Assembly: GCA_973895155.1 (NCBI GenBank) | Contig: OZ316893.1 | Span: forward strand, 5,704,001-5,768,000 | Source: Marsupella aquatica | Taxonomy: Eukaryota > Marchantiophyta | Reading direction: 5' to 3' | Length of the DNA stretch: 64,000 nucleotides | Shown here: positions 23,468 through 34,789 of the stretch, one piece after another | Numbering within the stretch: position 1 is the stretch's first letter | Layout of the letters: the number at the start of each line of letters is the position of its first letter | The notes under the pieces: generated by a model | Seen by the model: only the letters and a program-made list of their open reading frames with translations | Databases searched by the model: none | Told to the model about the DNA's origin: nothing | Program-made: the position numbers and the translations under genes

Positions 23468-25370
23468 ATTTATTTTATACACAGTCTTCCGTGTAGCGTT
23501 CGGAAAATATCCCTCTTGGAAGTTTTTCGGTGTTTGCTAAATGCTTTCTAATGTGTAGTTTCCGAGATCCGAAAGACACCATCTCAGCTCATTACTTCAG
23601 AGGAAAATGCATACTCTTGGACAGAAATCTTGCTCCTCTGTTCATCGATTTCCCTACTACTTATTCTACGGCGACCCAAATAACCACGGAGTTTGGTCAA
23701 GAAGCAAGTGAATGGAAGCTAATGTGGCGTTGGCCATGGCCAGCCCCAATCCTGTCAGGATCTTCTCCTCCGCCGCTAGTAAAACAGACATAGAGTCCGG
23801 CTGCTTGCAAGGGAGCTGAACTTCACAGACGACCAGATGACCAGATCTGTCGTACGTGGCAGTGAGTACTAATTAACTGCGTCAGGTTGTACTCTTTGCC
23901 TTGTCCGGAACGCTCATGGCACCAGTCGGTGCTAGCAGGCAAGGCCAGGAATTAGTACGTCGGTACGTACAATAAAGAATTCATTGCGTGGATCTACAAC
24001 GGACTAGTTCACCTGTAGTGCACCCGCGTCTGTATCGTGATAGATTCAGCGTTTCTGGACGGCTCTGAAGACTAAATTACCGCCATTGCCTCAACATCTC
24101 GTGGTTTTGAAGCATTGAACTTACGGTGATGAAATGTGGTAGCCGAGGTCCATAGCAGTGCGCTTTCATCTGGTGGGTCGGATAGACTTGTTGAATAGAG
24201 AGAGAAGTCAAGCCGTGGAGCCGTGAACTTCACTTAAACCACCCAATGGCTCAACTGTAATCTTATGCAAGGTGATCACGTTCGCTCTATCAATCTGGTT
24301 GACTTCTTACATCAATTTCTCCGATCTACGTCAAATTGTGTTCGTCTGCCAAATCTTTCAACATGTCAATTGTATGTCTTACCGCAGCTATTAATATCTT
24401 ATATCCATTGCCTCGATTGCGGATTTCTCTTCGATTTCTTGAAGCTCATCATCTTCAGTGTCTGGCAGCTCTTGAATCGTTGTTGCTCGGCAAAGCAGTT
24501 TTCGTTGGGCAATATCTCAGGTTAACGGTGCCCTTCCGTCAGAAGTCTTCTCAACGAGTGACTCCGGGTCTTCAAGGTCTTTGGCGATGTTGATCCACAG
24601 GAATCGGAAACTACTGTGAAACTATGAGCTTTTGCAACAAGAATCATACACTGTAGATAAGGACCGAATCAATAGTACCTTCCTTGAATGCATCGGCTCC
24701 TGTAGATGCTCCGCTTGACTGTCCACCTTATTCACAGTATGTAGAGAGGCTCCTGGTACGCAATCATGACGGAGCACTTCCCTAAGTGACCATGCACCTC
24801 ATTCAATGAAACTGCCTCTCTTAATAGACCATGTCGGACCGAGTCAGTTATAAATTCATGACACTGTATGACACAATTCATGATCGGAAGTCGAATACCG
24901 ACGTGATTAAGAGCTCGCACTTAAAATATGACCCGTTATAATGTGGTGCCTCCCTCTGTTTCTCTCCTGTACAGCCAAGGCACAAGGAGGAACTACGGGC
25001 ACAACAGCAGTATCCAATCCAACATTATTTTGAGGCAGTTAAGTCATTAATCTCACAATTCCCCGAACAGGATTTTGCTCAAAGTCCAGCCGCCGATCCA
25101 CACGCTGACATAGCTCGCTGTTACAAGAGAAGATAAACGATTCCTTAACTCCTATCATACTGCGTGGATACATGCCACGGTTGCCATCAAAGCAGTTTCG
25201 AGTTCATGTTGGTGAGTTTTCAAACTGCACACCACAAAATTCGTTCTGTTCAGTATTTGTATATAGAAATGAACCGTTTAATCGCCGAGATTCTACGGGT
25301 CCGATCTCCCTGCAAAGCGAGAGCACACGACCATGGATAACCGGTGAAATACTAACCATTCATTTAATGA

Positions 25371-25528
25371 GGACGTAAGGAGCCACCTGTTCGAACTGCC
25401 AACCGCAAATCCAATACACAGATCAGCAGCATTCCTCTGGTGCTCCTGAGGATGTAAGGAGCCATTTGTTCGAACTTCCAACCGCAAATCCAATACACAG
25501 ATCAGCAGCATTCCTCGGGTGCTCCGCT
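25371..25528. repeat. 79 bp tandem duplication
   Basis: Copy 1 at 25371-25449 and copy 2 at 25450-25528 share ACCGCAAATCCAATACACAG and AGCAGCATTCCTC, with only a few substitutions. Confidence 0.9.
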
Positions 25529-25952
25529 TCCTGGCTTCATCATAGCAATCATCCGGCACTCATGTCGGTTTCTACAGGGTGTTTTTCGTAAGAACGGGGA
25601 CAGCTTCAACGGAAGAGCACAATAGTGAAAAGAACGGCCGCTGAAACAGGGAGTTGCAATTTTGAAAGGGAGCCGAGCCAGCGTTTTTTTTAGTGGCGAA
25701 AATATGCCAAATTCCATCTCCCCAAAAACCTTTCGCCACTTTTGGCGAAAATTGGCAAGTATTTTTTTTCCTTGATTAGCCAGTGTCCCACCTAATCAGA
25801 GGCCACTTTAGCCAGAATCTAAAGGTCAGGAAATCAATCAGATAAGGAATATTTTTGAGCATCTCCTCCTTCACACACTTAAAATTTGCACATTCGCCAC
25901 CCTGGCAAGAAAACAAACCCTTAAAAAATATGCTGATCCGAGCCCCAACCCC

Positions 25953-26000
25953 ACCTATGTATAGGATAACGCAGGTCTGGGGTTACTAGACTGTGACCCC
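25953..26000. repeat. Dispersed copy of the 18.1 kb fold-back arm
   Basis: The segment with GGATAACGCAGGTCTGGGG and TTACTAGACTGTGACCCC resembles the left arm at 18141-18190 and the reverse complement of the right arm at 18239-18289. No convincing second arm is seen here, so it may be a truncated copy. Confidence 0.5.
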
Positions 26001-26992
26001 AAAGTGAAGAAAACCTGGCCTGCCTAAAACTCTGACCCTAAACCCCTTCCCATTTAATGGGCACTGTGGTCCCCTTCCCATTTCAGCTATATATTCATTT
26101 CCCCTCTAATCCACCAGCTACACAATCATAAAATACCACCTCTCTCAAGTAGTCCCTATTTTAATGTTTCATCAGCTTTTAAATACTTTGCCACTAAAGA
26201 TATTCTAATTGACAATATTGCCACTGTGTAGGTGTTCTGAAAATGTAATGTTTTCATATATGAATGACAAGTTTACCAATGCTTCATTAGCTTTTGCAGA
26301 AATCCAGATTCCCCAGGCATTCTATTTTCCATAGAACAGCTTTGTACACTCCTTGAGTAGCAGATCAGGCTGGAGTGCCTCCCACAGTTCCTAGTAAATA
26401 GATGATATGAAAGTCGAGAAGAGTATGTTGAGTATGGTATGCACTCCCCTTCTGGGATGAGTGCGGGGAATGCCACTTTCCAGTATCCCGTCCCACATAA
26501 TCTCCTCCATATCTTAGTTTTAGTGGAACATATGCTACCAGTCTCGATTGCAATTCAGCATAAGAAACCTGCTATAAACTTTTGATTGTCATTTGTTGAA
26601 TTTTGTCGAGGTTGAATTTATCCCTGCAATCCACTGTAGCAGCGTGCAGTGTAGCTACACTGTACCGTGCTATTAGTTTGATTGAAGATTAGTGTGACGA
26701 CAGCTTTATGTCCCAATCATTTTTTTTAACATGAAACACACTAATTTAATACATTTGAGTGGGTTGTGATTCTGCATCTGTTGATTCAGGCTAGTTCTCA
26801 CATCTTTGAGAGTAATTATACCCAAAATGACCCAGTTAAGTTAATCCTTCAAGTGATTGAATGTTTTCTTAAGGAAATTGGGGAAAATGTCGTCCATGTT
26901 TACTGAAACTTCTGGGCTGGAATGTTAAGCAAGTCATTTTACGGAAGCTTAATTTTTGAGCATTAAAATCAGTGACTCAAAGGGTGACATGT

Positions 26993-27160
26993 AGTGTACT
27001 GCAATTAGAGTGACACTAAAATAGATGTGACTCGCATTATTTCATGTGTGGCACAATATCTTAAGGGCTATATAGTGACTGGCAGGGTGATCTAAAGGGT
27101 ACTGCAATTAGCATGACACCAAAATAAATGTGGCTCACACCATTGCATGTGTGACAAACA
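26993..27160. repeat. Diverged duplication, about 104 bp spacing
   Basis: TACTGCAATTAG...TGACAC(T/C)...AAAATA(G/A)ATGTG...CATGTGTG occurs at about 26993-27055 and again at 27097-27160, diverged by perhaps 20 percent by eye. No coding potential is seen. Confidence 0.65.
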
Positions 27161-28715
27161 CATATTGCTGTGGACAAGTACTCCAAAGGAGCATACCTGC
27201 ATTAAAATCTAAGGGGAGTGAAGCACTATGCAAAACAATGACAAGAAATCATCCACTTCTGAAAGTGTGAACAAGGTAGATTGGTGATGCATTGTGCTAC
27301 ACAGACAGCAGTTTGACGCAATTACTGTAAGACCTTGTTTGAATCAGGCTTCCTTGGCAGCTAGTGAATCTGAGTCTCACTGGTGCACTGAGTATTTAAC
27401 GCATGCATTCAATATATGGTAACTGAGTATCATTAGTGGATTATTCTATACCATACGTATTGTGCCAAAAGTTGTTTGTTTGATACTGAGTTAGGGCATA
27501 AAGACTAGATTTATATTTTGGGGGCCTCATGGATGTAATAGAGCTTCAAAATTTCCCGGAATCTAAGGTTGTGTGGGTCGTAGCCTAGGCTAAGGAATAA
27601 CTTAGTTGTGCCAAACCAGTACTTATTTAAACTTAGTGAGAGAGAGATGCATATAGAAGATGTTACCAACACCCAGTCAAGGCAAGGTCAAGTCTTGTCA
27701 ATGTCTTAACATATGCAACGCATTTCACACAAATTTTGACAAGATTAAAACTATCTTTGTACATGTCATTACACAGTCGAGAGATTTATATTGTCCTATT
27801 TGCAAAGTGAGTCCGTGAACATAGTCCCACAACATATTGTGGTTGAGCATTGCGTTGTTGTGTAGGGGATCAAACAATCAAGCATTGTTTATTAGTCTAC
27901 TGATGAGTATAATACTTTAAAGGCATTGGTTGTTTTCACAAAGGAATAAGACAACAACTATGCGGTGTTTCACAACATCTTGTCAAGAAGCGTAAAGTAG
28001 ACCATCCACTAAAGCTGGAAAGTAGTTGACATTGACCACATGAACCGTCAAGGTCGTCCTTCAGCCTCCATCCTTCTGGCGGATCTGGTTACCAATAGGA
28101 ACCAATCCATATCCTTTGTTTCTGCTACCTGGTGTTGTGGTGGTAACGAGGAGACATGGGCCAGCTTAAGGCTAGCTTAAGAAATTTTCAACACAATACA
28201 TTTTCAACAGTGGTGGTTTAGTGTGCACACCTGATGCGTTCAAGCCGTGGTGAAGGTGTGCCTCATGTTGGGTCAGACATCAATCCCTGAGCCATCTGTT
28301 CTGAGAGCTTGTGCAGGTTCACATAATTATACTGGTAGTGGTGCAGGTGGGACTCGTGCTGCAAGCTCTGTGTGTGCTAGTCTGTTCTTAGAGCTTGTGG
28401 GGAATTCTCCCCAGGTCCTCACTTCTTTCCTTCGGCCACAAAGGGATAACTATCTTTCACAAACACAAGATGAACCTTATTGGCTCATATAGCACAAATA
28501 CACAACCTATATACCTGGCTAATATGGTATACTCTACTACACTTAGAAGGGTGTGATATACATGTGTATTAATTGTGGGGTTGTGTATTGTATATTATGT
28601 TAATGTATGTGTATAGATGCATATAGTACAATAGTAGTAAGACTAAAATTCTTTCTTTATTGTTAGTTGGGGCTGTGTTGATTCAGAAAAATGTCAGTAT
28701 GCTGTTGTGCCTGGT

Positions 28716-28718
<3 letters not shown>

Positions 28719-28760
<42 letters not shown>
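28719..28760. repeat. (GA)21 microsatellite
   Basis: An uninterrupted GA dinucleotide run in AT-rich intergenic DNA, with no nearby gene to relate it to. Confidence 0.95.
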
Positions 28761-28763
<3 letters not shown>

Positions 28764-29013
28764 CCCATTGTGTGGACAATAACAATTCCCAGCAAAATAG
28801 TGTTCATGCTTTACAGTATTAGCTACATCAAGACACCACCTTGGTGTTTGTTTTGCTATTAAGTAAGGGCTTGAGATCTGTCAGCTATTTAGATATTTGG
28901 AACATTAGCCAAAGTGGCTACTATTTCTATTTTACCCAACAAACACAGGTCTGGTTATGGAGCATTTAATTTCAATTATATATTACTAGCCCAATGCCTT
29001 TGCGTTGCACAAA

Positions 29014-29420
29014 AGATGTTGAGGTGAAAAACGATGTCAAATTGAAGAAAAGATGTTGGTGTGAAAAAAGTTGTCAATGAGAGAAAACAATGTCGAGGTG
29101 AAAAAATGTTGTGTGAGTTGTCGATGAGAGAAAAAGATTTCAATGGGAAGAAAAGATGTTGGTGTAAAAAAAGTTGTCGACGAGAGAAAAAGATGTCCAG
29201 GTGAGGAAAGGAAATCAAAGTGAAAAAAAGATGTTGAGGAGAGAACAGATAACAAGGTGAAAACAAGATGTAAAGATGAGGAAAACATGTGGAGAAGTGA
29301 AAAAATGTCGATGGTGAGGGCAAGATGTCGTGATAAGATAAAGAACTCAAAAAATGCTAGTGCATTGCACAAAAGATTTTAAGGTGAAGGAAAGATGTTT
29401 AAAAGAGAAAACAATATCTA
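29014..29420. repeat. Degenerate purine-rich minisatellite
   Basis: About 400 bp is built from variants of AAAGATGT(T/C)G and GAGGTGA(A)n or GAGAGAAAA, spaced every 20-30 bp, almost pyrimidine-free on the plus strand. Antisense open frames rich in Phe, Ser and Leu across 28976-29372 simply translate this repeat and are not taken as genes. Confidence 0.75.
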
Positions 29421-29850
29421 GGTGAGGCAAAGTTGTCAAGGAAACACAAAATATGCAGGCAAACTCATTCCCTATGAACCGCAAAAACGATGTAGCATAA
29501 AAATGTCATTGTTAATTTGATGGTGATTGTCATTGTAAGTTGCAAAAATATTATCATTTTGGTCATTATTGTGAACGTGATATTGTTGAGGAGGATGAAG
29601 GTGAGAACACAGAGATGCAAGATGGGAGACAGTGGCCATTACATCACGGAGTCATAGGGTGATCACCCCAAAAAATGATGCAATTTTTATGAAAATTAAA
29701 ATAGTTTTAATACATAAATATATACATGCTTTTTGTTTTTAAATGGGGGGCAAGAGAATACAAAATTATCTTACTTTATCCTTTTCTCTAATTTTCCCTA
29801 CCTTTTTCATTCTCCTCTTCCTCAATTTTTGTTCCTTTTTATCCTATATT

Positions 29851-30055
29851 TGGCCCTCCCCCTTTGTTTCCTCCATGCCAATTTCTCGTTACCTCCTCCC
29901 TGATCTTTGGATAGTGCTTCATCTCTTATATTTTCATGAGATTATAATGTATTTTTTATTTTATTTGGCCCTCCCCTTTTTTTCCTCCATGCCAATTTCT
30001 CGTTATCTCCTCCCTTATCTTTGGATAGTGCTTTATCTTTATATTTTCATGAGAG
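29851..30055. repeat. Direct duplication, about 91 bp copies
   Basis: Copies at 29851-29942 and 29965-30055 share TTTGGCCCTCCC, TTTCCTCCATGCCAATTTCT and TTTGGATAGTGCTT. The hydrophobic plus-strand open frame over this area (29743-30084) contains the duplicated peptide twice and looks non-genic. Confidence 0.85.
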
Positions 30056-30340
30056 TATCATATATAATCATCGCACCCTTGTGAAGGTGTAGTCCCCATA
30101 GGAGAGTAAAAGTAAAAAATACTACAATTTATAATTATACTCTCAAATATAATTGTTCATGTTGTCACGTAGACTATTACAATGTCATTACGTGTTTATG
30201 AGTACCTTGCCACGGAATTAATAATCAAACAGTTACAAAAAATCACCCAAAAGATCTAAAGATTGTCATTCATTCTCGTCCAAAATGTATTTTGTAACGG
30301 GATGACAGACTAAATTGAGTTATATTCAATATTATTTTGG

Positions 30341-30592
30341 TAGTGGCTGTGAAGAAAATGGCCCTCGTTGTGGACTAGTTTATGGTAAATAATTAATTTA
30401 TAGATTGGAGTGAAATAAACATTTTAATAGTGGCTGTGAAGAAAAAAGCCCTCATTGTGGACTATTTTATGAAATAATTGATTTATGGATTGAAGTGAAA
30501 TAAACATTTTAGTAGTGGCATTGAAGAAAAAAAAGCCCTTGCAGTGGACTATTTTATGGTAAATAATTGTTTTATAGATTGAAGGTGAAACA
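30341..30592. repeat. Three-copy tandem repeat, 85-87 bp unit
   Basis: Copies start at 30341, 30428 and 30513. Each has TAGTGGC, GAAGAAAA, GCCCT, GTGGACTA and TTTTATG followed by an AT-rich tail with AATAATT, diverging from one another by perhaps 10-15 percent. Confidence 0.85.
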
Positions 30593-30802
30593 GTCATAAT
30601 AATTGAATGAAATGATTAATATGTTATTTATTTTATACTTTTTCCCAAAATATAATATAATTATATATTTATAGTTGTATCGAGCACATATCAAAATTTG
30701 GTTGGGCACATACCCCGAAGAGCTGTTGCTGAGAGACAGTTTTGTTCTCCTCTGTCACAACAACAATTTCTGGCTTAATGTCGTTGATGAATAGATAGAT
30801 AG

Positions 30803-31275
30803 ATCGCTATTGTCCCGCACAAAGCAAAACATACATGCAATTGCAGCCTGGCTCTCTCACTACTGGATCAGCGGGGTGCATTTGACTGGTTTGCTATTCT
30901 TCTTTATTGTCTTCAATCTTTAGGAATAGATGGATAGGGCAAACGTACATAAGCAATTTAAAGGAAGATTAGTTGATCGAAGTGGGTTGGAAACTTAAAA
31001 CAACAAACAAATGGACAAAAAGAGTTCAAGAGAGGATAGAAACTACAAAGTAAAAGTAATTCAAAGGAGGAGAAACAAGTAAAGATTTTATGGTAATCTC
31101 TCATTAAACCTAAGTTTATTTGTATTCACAAGGAGATTATTTTTATTAATTAACAGTCTCCTGAATAAGTCTTTTCATCTAACCAATCACAAAAAGAATA
31201 AAAGTAATCTGATTGCATGAAAAAGAATTTTGGAATGGAATGCCCTCGCTGCTCTTGGGAATAACAATTGAATTA
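30803..31275. repeat. Left copy of a long direct repeat flanking the 31.4-32.4 kb remnant
   Basis: Roughly 450 bp aligns in the same orientation with 32545-32995. Shared landmarks in order: AATTGCAGCCTGGCTCTC, GGTGCATTTGAC, AATAGATGGATAG, CAATTTAAAGGA, AACTACAAAGTAA, GGAGAAACAAG and TTTGGAAT. The copies are clearly diverged (perhaps 20 percent by eye). The paired arrangement around coding remnants resembles LTRs, but I found no clean TG...CA ends, primer site or target duplication. Confidence 0.65.
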
Positions 31276-31425
31276 AATAATTAATGCATTATTAATGGGG
31301 TGAAAAATATTTTTGTATTTTAATTAAGTAAAAATAGAAATAGTGCATTTTTGTAAATATTGAATTTCAAGACAAATATTTTATGATGTGTGTAGAAAAT
31401 ACTAATTCAAAATTTTGTTATTTTG

Positions 31426-32442
31426 TTATGAATGTTCTCTATTTAAATAATGATTGAGTTGTGGATAGTAGTCCAGTACATTATGAAGTTTTAATTCAGT
31501 GTCATTGTATTCTATTTTATTAATTCTCCTAAGTTTTGCTTCCAAGTGGGGATCTCTTTTCAGGAATTTAATCATGTTTTGAATAGTTGATAATGTCTCA
31601 AGTTGATTTCCAAGAGTCCAAAATTGGATGTTGCAGTGCCCAATCTTTGTCATTTTTGTGTCTTGATAGCATAACCATGGCAGACTGTGCAGTCCTTGAT
31701 ATTACCTCCTCGTGCAAAGATTCTTAAATCTATAATACATTTCCTTCCGGCAAGGCTCATTCCCTGGCTGAAAAATTGTGTTATCGCATGAACTCCAAGC
31801 CAATGCATTGTCATTCTAGTTATTGAAATGCTTGAAATACTCATTCTATTTTGCAAATTGTATCTGTCATCTCCAGGACTGATTTTTTTGGACTGTTTTT
31901 CTGGTTTCATAGGAATAAGTTTTTGTGGTAGGTCTAAGACAAAGCATTCTGGAATTTGGAACATAAATGAGTACATATTTTGGTAGAGTTCGATATGGTT
32001 TTGTTATGTTATTTGGTGGTTTGTTGGGATTGAGAGTTATAGAAAATGCATAGCCTAGATTGTTTGTCGTGTTTCTTGCATCAAAATATTTATTGTCAAT
32101 GAAAGCAATAGCCATGTCATGGTAGTAATATTGCCATTTTGGTGTTTTGTCAATTGAAATATTGTCGACAATGAGTTGTAAAGGAGAAGGAAGTGGCTTG
32201 TCAAAAATTGTGTCTTGTGTTTTCCAACAAATAAATCTTTTGCCATTAAGGTTCACTTGATATTTTGGTTCATTGAAATCTATCGGAACCCTGAGAGCGT
32301 GGCGCATTACAATATATAGTGGGTTGGACCATGTTGATGAATTCATATCTGGACCTGATTTCATCCCAATGGCTTTTTCTTGAAGGGAGTCAATAAATAT
32401 TGAATCAAATGTTTCATTTTGCAGTGTTTCGCATCTTGCCAA
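31426..32442 (-). pseudogene. Broken minus-strand coding remnant of unrecognised family
   Basis: Three consecutive minus-strand open segments (about 31867-32442, 31650-31976 and 31426-31653) run head to tail in changing frames. Codon-like composition across the junctions suggests one ancestral reading frame broken by frameshifts and stops. The first segment has no ATG at its start: an in-frame stop lies just upstream, and the nominal first codon is TTG. Visible words include NPLYIVMRHALRVPIDF, GKRFICWKTQD, QYYYHDMAIAFIDN and KCIIDLRIFARGG, plus a CTVCHGY near the end of the second segment. I do not recognise the family. A retroelement- or virus-derived origin is possible because direct repeats flank it, but no protease, RT or integrase motif is seen. 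No function is proposed. Confidence 0.4.
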
Positions 32443-32544
32443 TAGTTTCCTGTTTCTGTGTTATCTTGTCTTTTCTACATAGTTAAGTTCTAATCACATT
32501 TATGGACGTCCATAAGTTTCTTTGGAGATATGTGTCGCTTGGCT

Positions 32545-32995
32545 CGTATGACGTCTTGTTCCTCACAGAGCAACACATACACACAATTGCAGCCTGGCTC
32601 TCACTGCTAGATCACCGGGTGCATTTGACCTGTTTGGGATTCATCTTCAGTGTCTTTCACTGTCTTGGAGTTTCAGGAATAGATGGATAGAGCAAATGTA
32701 CAGAATCAATTTAAAGGAGATTTGTCAAAATGGAATGGATTGAAAACTTGGAACCACAAACGACTGGACAAAGAATTCAAGAGCCGGGTCTAAACTACAA
32801 AGTAAGAGTAATCAAAAGTAGGAGAAACAAGCAGAGATTTTTTGGTAATCTCACCAAAGCTAAGCCTATCTATATTGACATGAAGATTATTTTCGTTAAT
32901 GAACAGTGGTATCTCTTGAATCAGTCACAAAAAAATAAAGGTCATTTGATTGGACCAAATGTGAATTTTTTGGAATAGATAGCTCTCCTTACTCT
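32545..32995. repeat. Right copy of the long direct repeat
   Basis: Partner of 30803-31275 in the same orientation. It contains an 82-codon open frame (32730-32978 +) that is not open in the left copy, so the frame is probably fortuitous. A 35 bp word (GGTCTGGTTATGGA...TTTCAAT) just outside this copy at 33028-33060 also occurs near 28951-28980, suggesting that a larger or nested repeat structure once spanned the area. Confidence 0.65.
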
Positions 32996-33643
32996 CGTGA
33001 ATTTTCTGACTATTCTAGAGCATTAGGTCTGGTTATGGAACAGTTTATTTCAATCATAGAGTATTTTCTGGCTATTGTAGAGTATTTACTCAACAATCCC
33101 CCATACTGCATTAGGTGGCAAATGAAACCTAAATTTTAAATTTGAGCATGAACTCCTGCCTTATGGGTAAGTGCTTGGCTAATTTCCACCCACAAAAATA
33201 TGGCTGGCCTACGGTATGGTGACTCCCGATTGAAGCAGTATATGCATGCCAATCAGTCGAAATCTTGGAGGAAATCAGTCGCTCCTTGGTCTTTCGAGCC
33301 TGCCTACTGATGTGTGCAATTTTACCTCATGAGGCGGCAAACTCTCATGAGGCGGCAAACTGCTGGAGCGATGCGTCTGACGAGCACTATGATCGAGACC
33401 AGAATGTTATAGACGCCCCTTTGCGCACCCGTCATTTGTAGCAACGTTCTCTACAAGGGTTGAAATTGTGTGCGAGTGAATGGTGGTTGCCTTTCCGATT
33501 TGTTGCTACCCCCTCGGATGGTTGTTGTTCAATCATAGTTACATTGAAAATTATAGATTGTCCATCGATTAAATTGACTGTCACCATGCCGAATCACCTG
33601 ATTTGAACTAATCTACATGTAGAATCAAATGGCTCCCTCAACT

Positions 33644-34789
33644 TCATTCAAATGCACGCTTCAACGCAGTGCAAGCCTCTTTGTAAATCTCCTCTATCGC
33701 CGGATCCCACTTCAGTGGATTCAGACTCTTATCCCACGCATGCGCGACCCCTTGCACCATCCCGTACACGACCTCCTTCCCTGCTTCACCCCTCAATCGA
33801 TCCCGCATCCGCTCCGCCTCCACGAGCAACTCATCCCACTCGCAGGTGTACATAATGATGTGATCCGGCAACGCGCGCAACATTGGCAAGGGCGCTAGGC
33901 ATGGGGAAAGGTAAGGACTGGACAGCACCACTTCGGTGTCTGGGAGGTAGGATGCATCGAAGAGCTCAGTGAAAAACTCCGGGAGCTCCTTTTCAGGCCT
34001 GATGTTTGTCGATCGGCGTTCCGATCTCGTGTTCGTGGCAAAGTCTGTGCTCGGGTACCAGGCTACAATGGCAACAGGGTTCCAGATGGCAGAGGGTTCG
34101 TCCAGGAGGGGAGCGGGTGAGGTCACCACAATGCTGTTGCGTCCATCCCGATCCTGCTCTGCCTCGGGACGAAGATTATGAAGCACGTCCTGTAGCTTCA
34201 GCGCGACCGTGAACGCCATGTTCCCACCTGCTGAGAAGCCACTGATAGCAATCCGTAGAGGGTCGATGCCAAGCTCATCCGCATTTGCCACTAGGTATAG
34301 GATGGCATCGACGCCATCCTCGACCGCTGTAGGAAACGGATGCTCAGGTGCCAATCGATACTCCACGGAGACTACCACCGCATTCACCTCCCGCACGATC
34401 GCATCTGCCCATCGCACGTCATCGCTGGCTTGGCCGATGGTGAAGCCACCGCCGTGAAAATTGACCACCACGGGGTAACCTCGTTGCCCAGCAGCAACAA
34501 CAGCAGGAGCCCCTTCACCCTTCTCGCGGGGAGGCTGAGATCGCTGGTTGTACTCGGGGGGCGTGTAGAAAAGCAATTCAATTTCCCCACGTTCTGGCGA
34601 TACCGTGGTCGGAATGCGCCTGCGAAACGAGGGGGCAGGCGGGCGTGGATGGGCCATTTTGTGGAGGTACATCGCCATGGCCATTATCGCTCGCCATGTT
34701 TGAGCTTGAAGATGAAGCCTCCACCGTGATGCAGCCTCTACTCGAGTCGCTGCAAGCATCTGCACACAGTGATGGCAGTCAAAATTCAT
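33644..34789 (-). CDS. Alpha/beta-hydrolase fold-3 esterase, fungal-like
   Basis: Intronless ORF of 381 aa from ATG 34789 to TGA 33646-33644. Seen: oxyanion-hole motif HGGGF at 112-116, the RLAPEHPFP motif at 145-153, nucleophile elbow GFSAG at 184-188 (Ser186), acid EWDE with Asp319, and His350 in GVAHAWDK. The full Ser-Asp-His triad of the hormone-sensitive-lipase/carboxylesterase family is therefore present. Likely reaction: hydrolysis of short-chain carboxylic esters; the natural substrate is unknown. The long acidic insertion, the SGFSAGGNMAFTVALKL stretch and the PDHIIMYTCEWDELL block remind me more of filamentous-fungal members than of plant CXE/GID1 proteins (impression, not a search). 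No signal peptide is convincing, and the first ~35 residues may be a non-homologous extension, with Met38 or Met40 as alternative starts. The gene is GC-richer than its AT-rich surroundings. Confidence 0.88.
   Translation of the reverse strand: MNFDCHHCVQMLAATRVEAASRWRLHLQAQTWRAIMAMAMYLHKMAHPRPPAPSFRRRIPTTVSPERGEIELLFYTPPEYNQRSQPPREKGEGAPAVVAAGQRGYPVVVNFHGGGFTIGQASDDVRWADAIVREVNAVVVSVEYRLAPEHPFPTAVEDGVDAILYLVANADELGIDPLRIAISGFSAGGNMAFTVALKLQDVLHNLRPEAEQDRDGRNSIVVTSPAPLLDEPSAIWNPVAIVAWYPSTDFATNTRSERRSTNIRPEKELPEFFTELFDASYLPDTEVVLSSPYLSPCLAPLPMLRALPDHIIMYTCEWDELLVEAERMRDRLRGEAGKEVVYGMVQGVAHAWDKSLNPLKWDPAIEEIYKEACTALKRAFE

Larger units (their letters stand above)
21280..30340. other. Repeat-rich intergenic region
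   Basis: No gene is supported. The first ~200 bp probably hold the FLA 3' untranslated region. The rest contains several local duplications listed separately (22.0, 22.3, 23.3, 25.4, 27.0, 29.0 and 29.9 kb) and becomes increasingly AT-rich from about 26 kb on. Open frames in it are short or arise from low-complexity repeats. Confidence 0.5.

Noticed and set aside
28976-29372. Antisense Phe/Ser/Leu-rich frames of 111-124 codons
   Set aside because: These are translations of the purine-rich minisatellite.
29743-30084. Hydrophobic 113-codon open frame resembling a membrane protein
   Set aside because: It translates a direct DNA duplication of T/C-rich sequence, so the peptide appears twice; no conserved domain.
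32730-32978. 82-codon plus-strand ORF in the right direct repeat
   Set aside because: The matching position of the left repeat is interrupted by stops, so the frame does not look selected.
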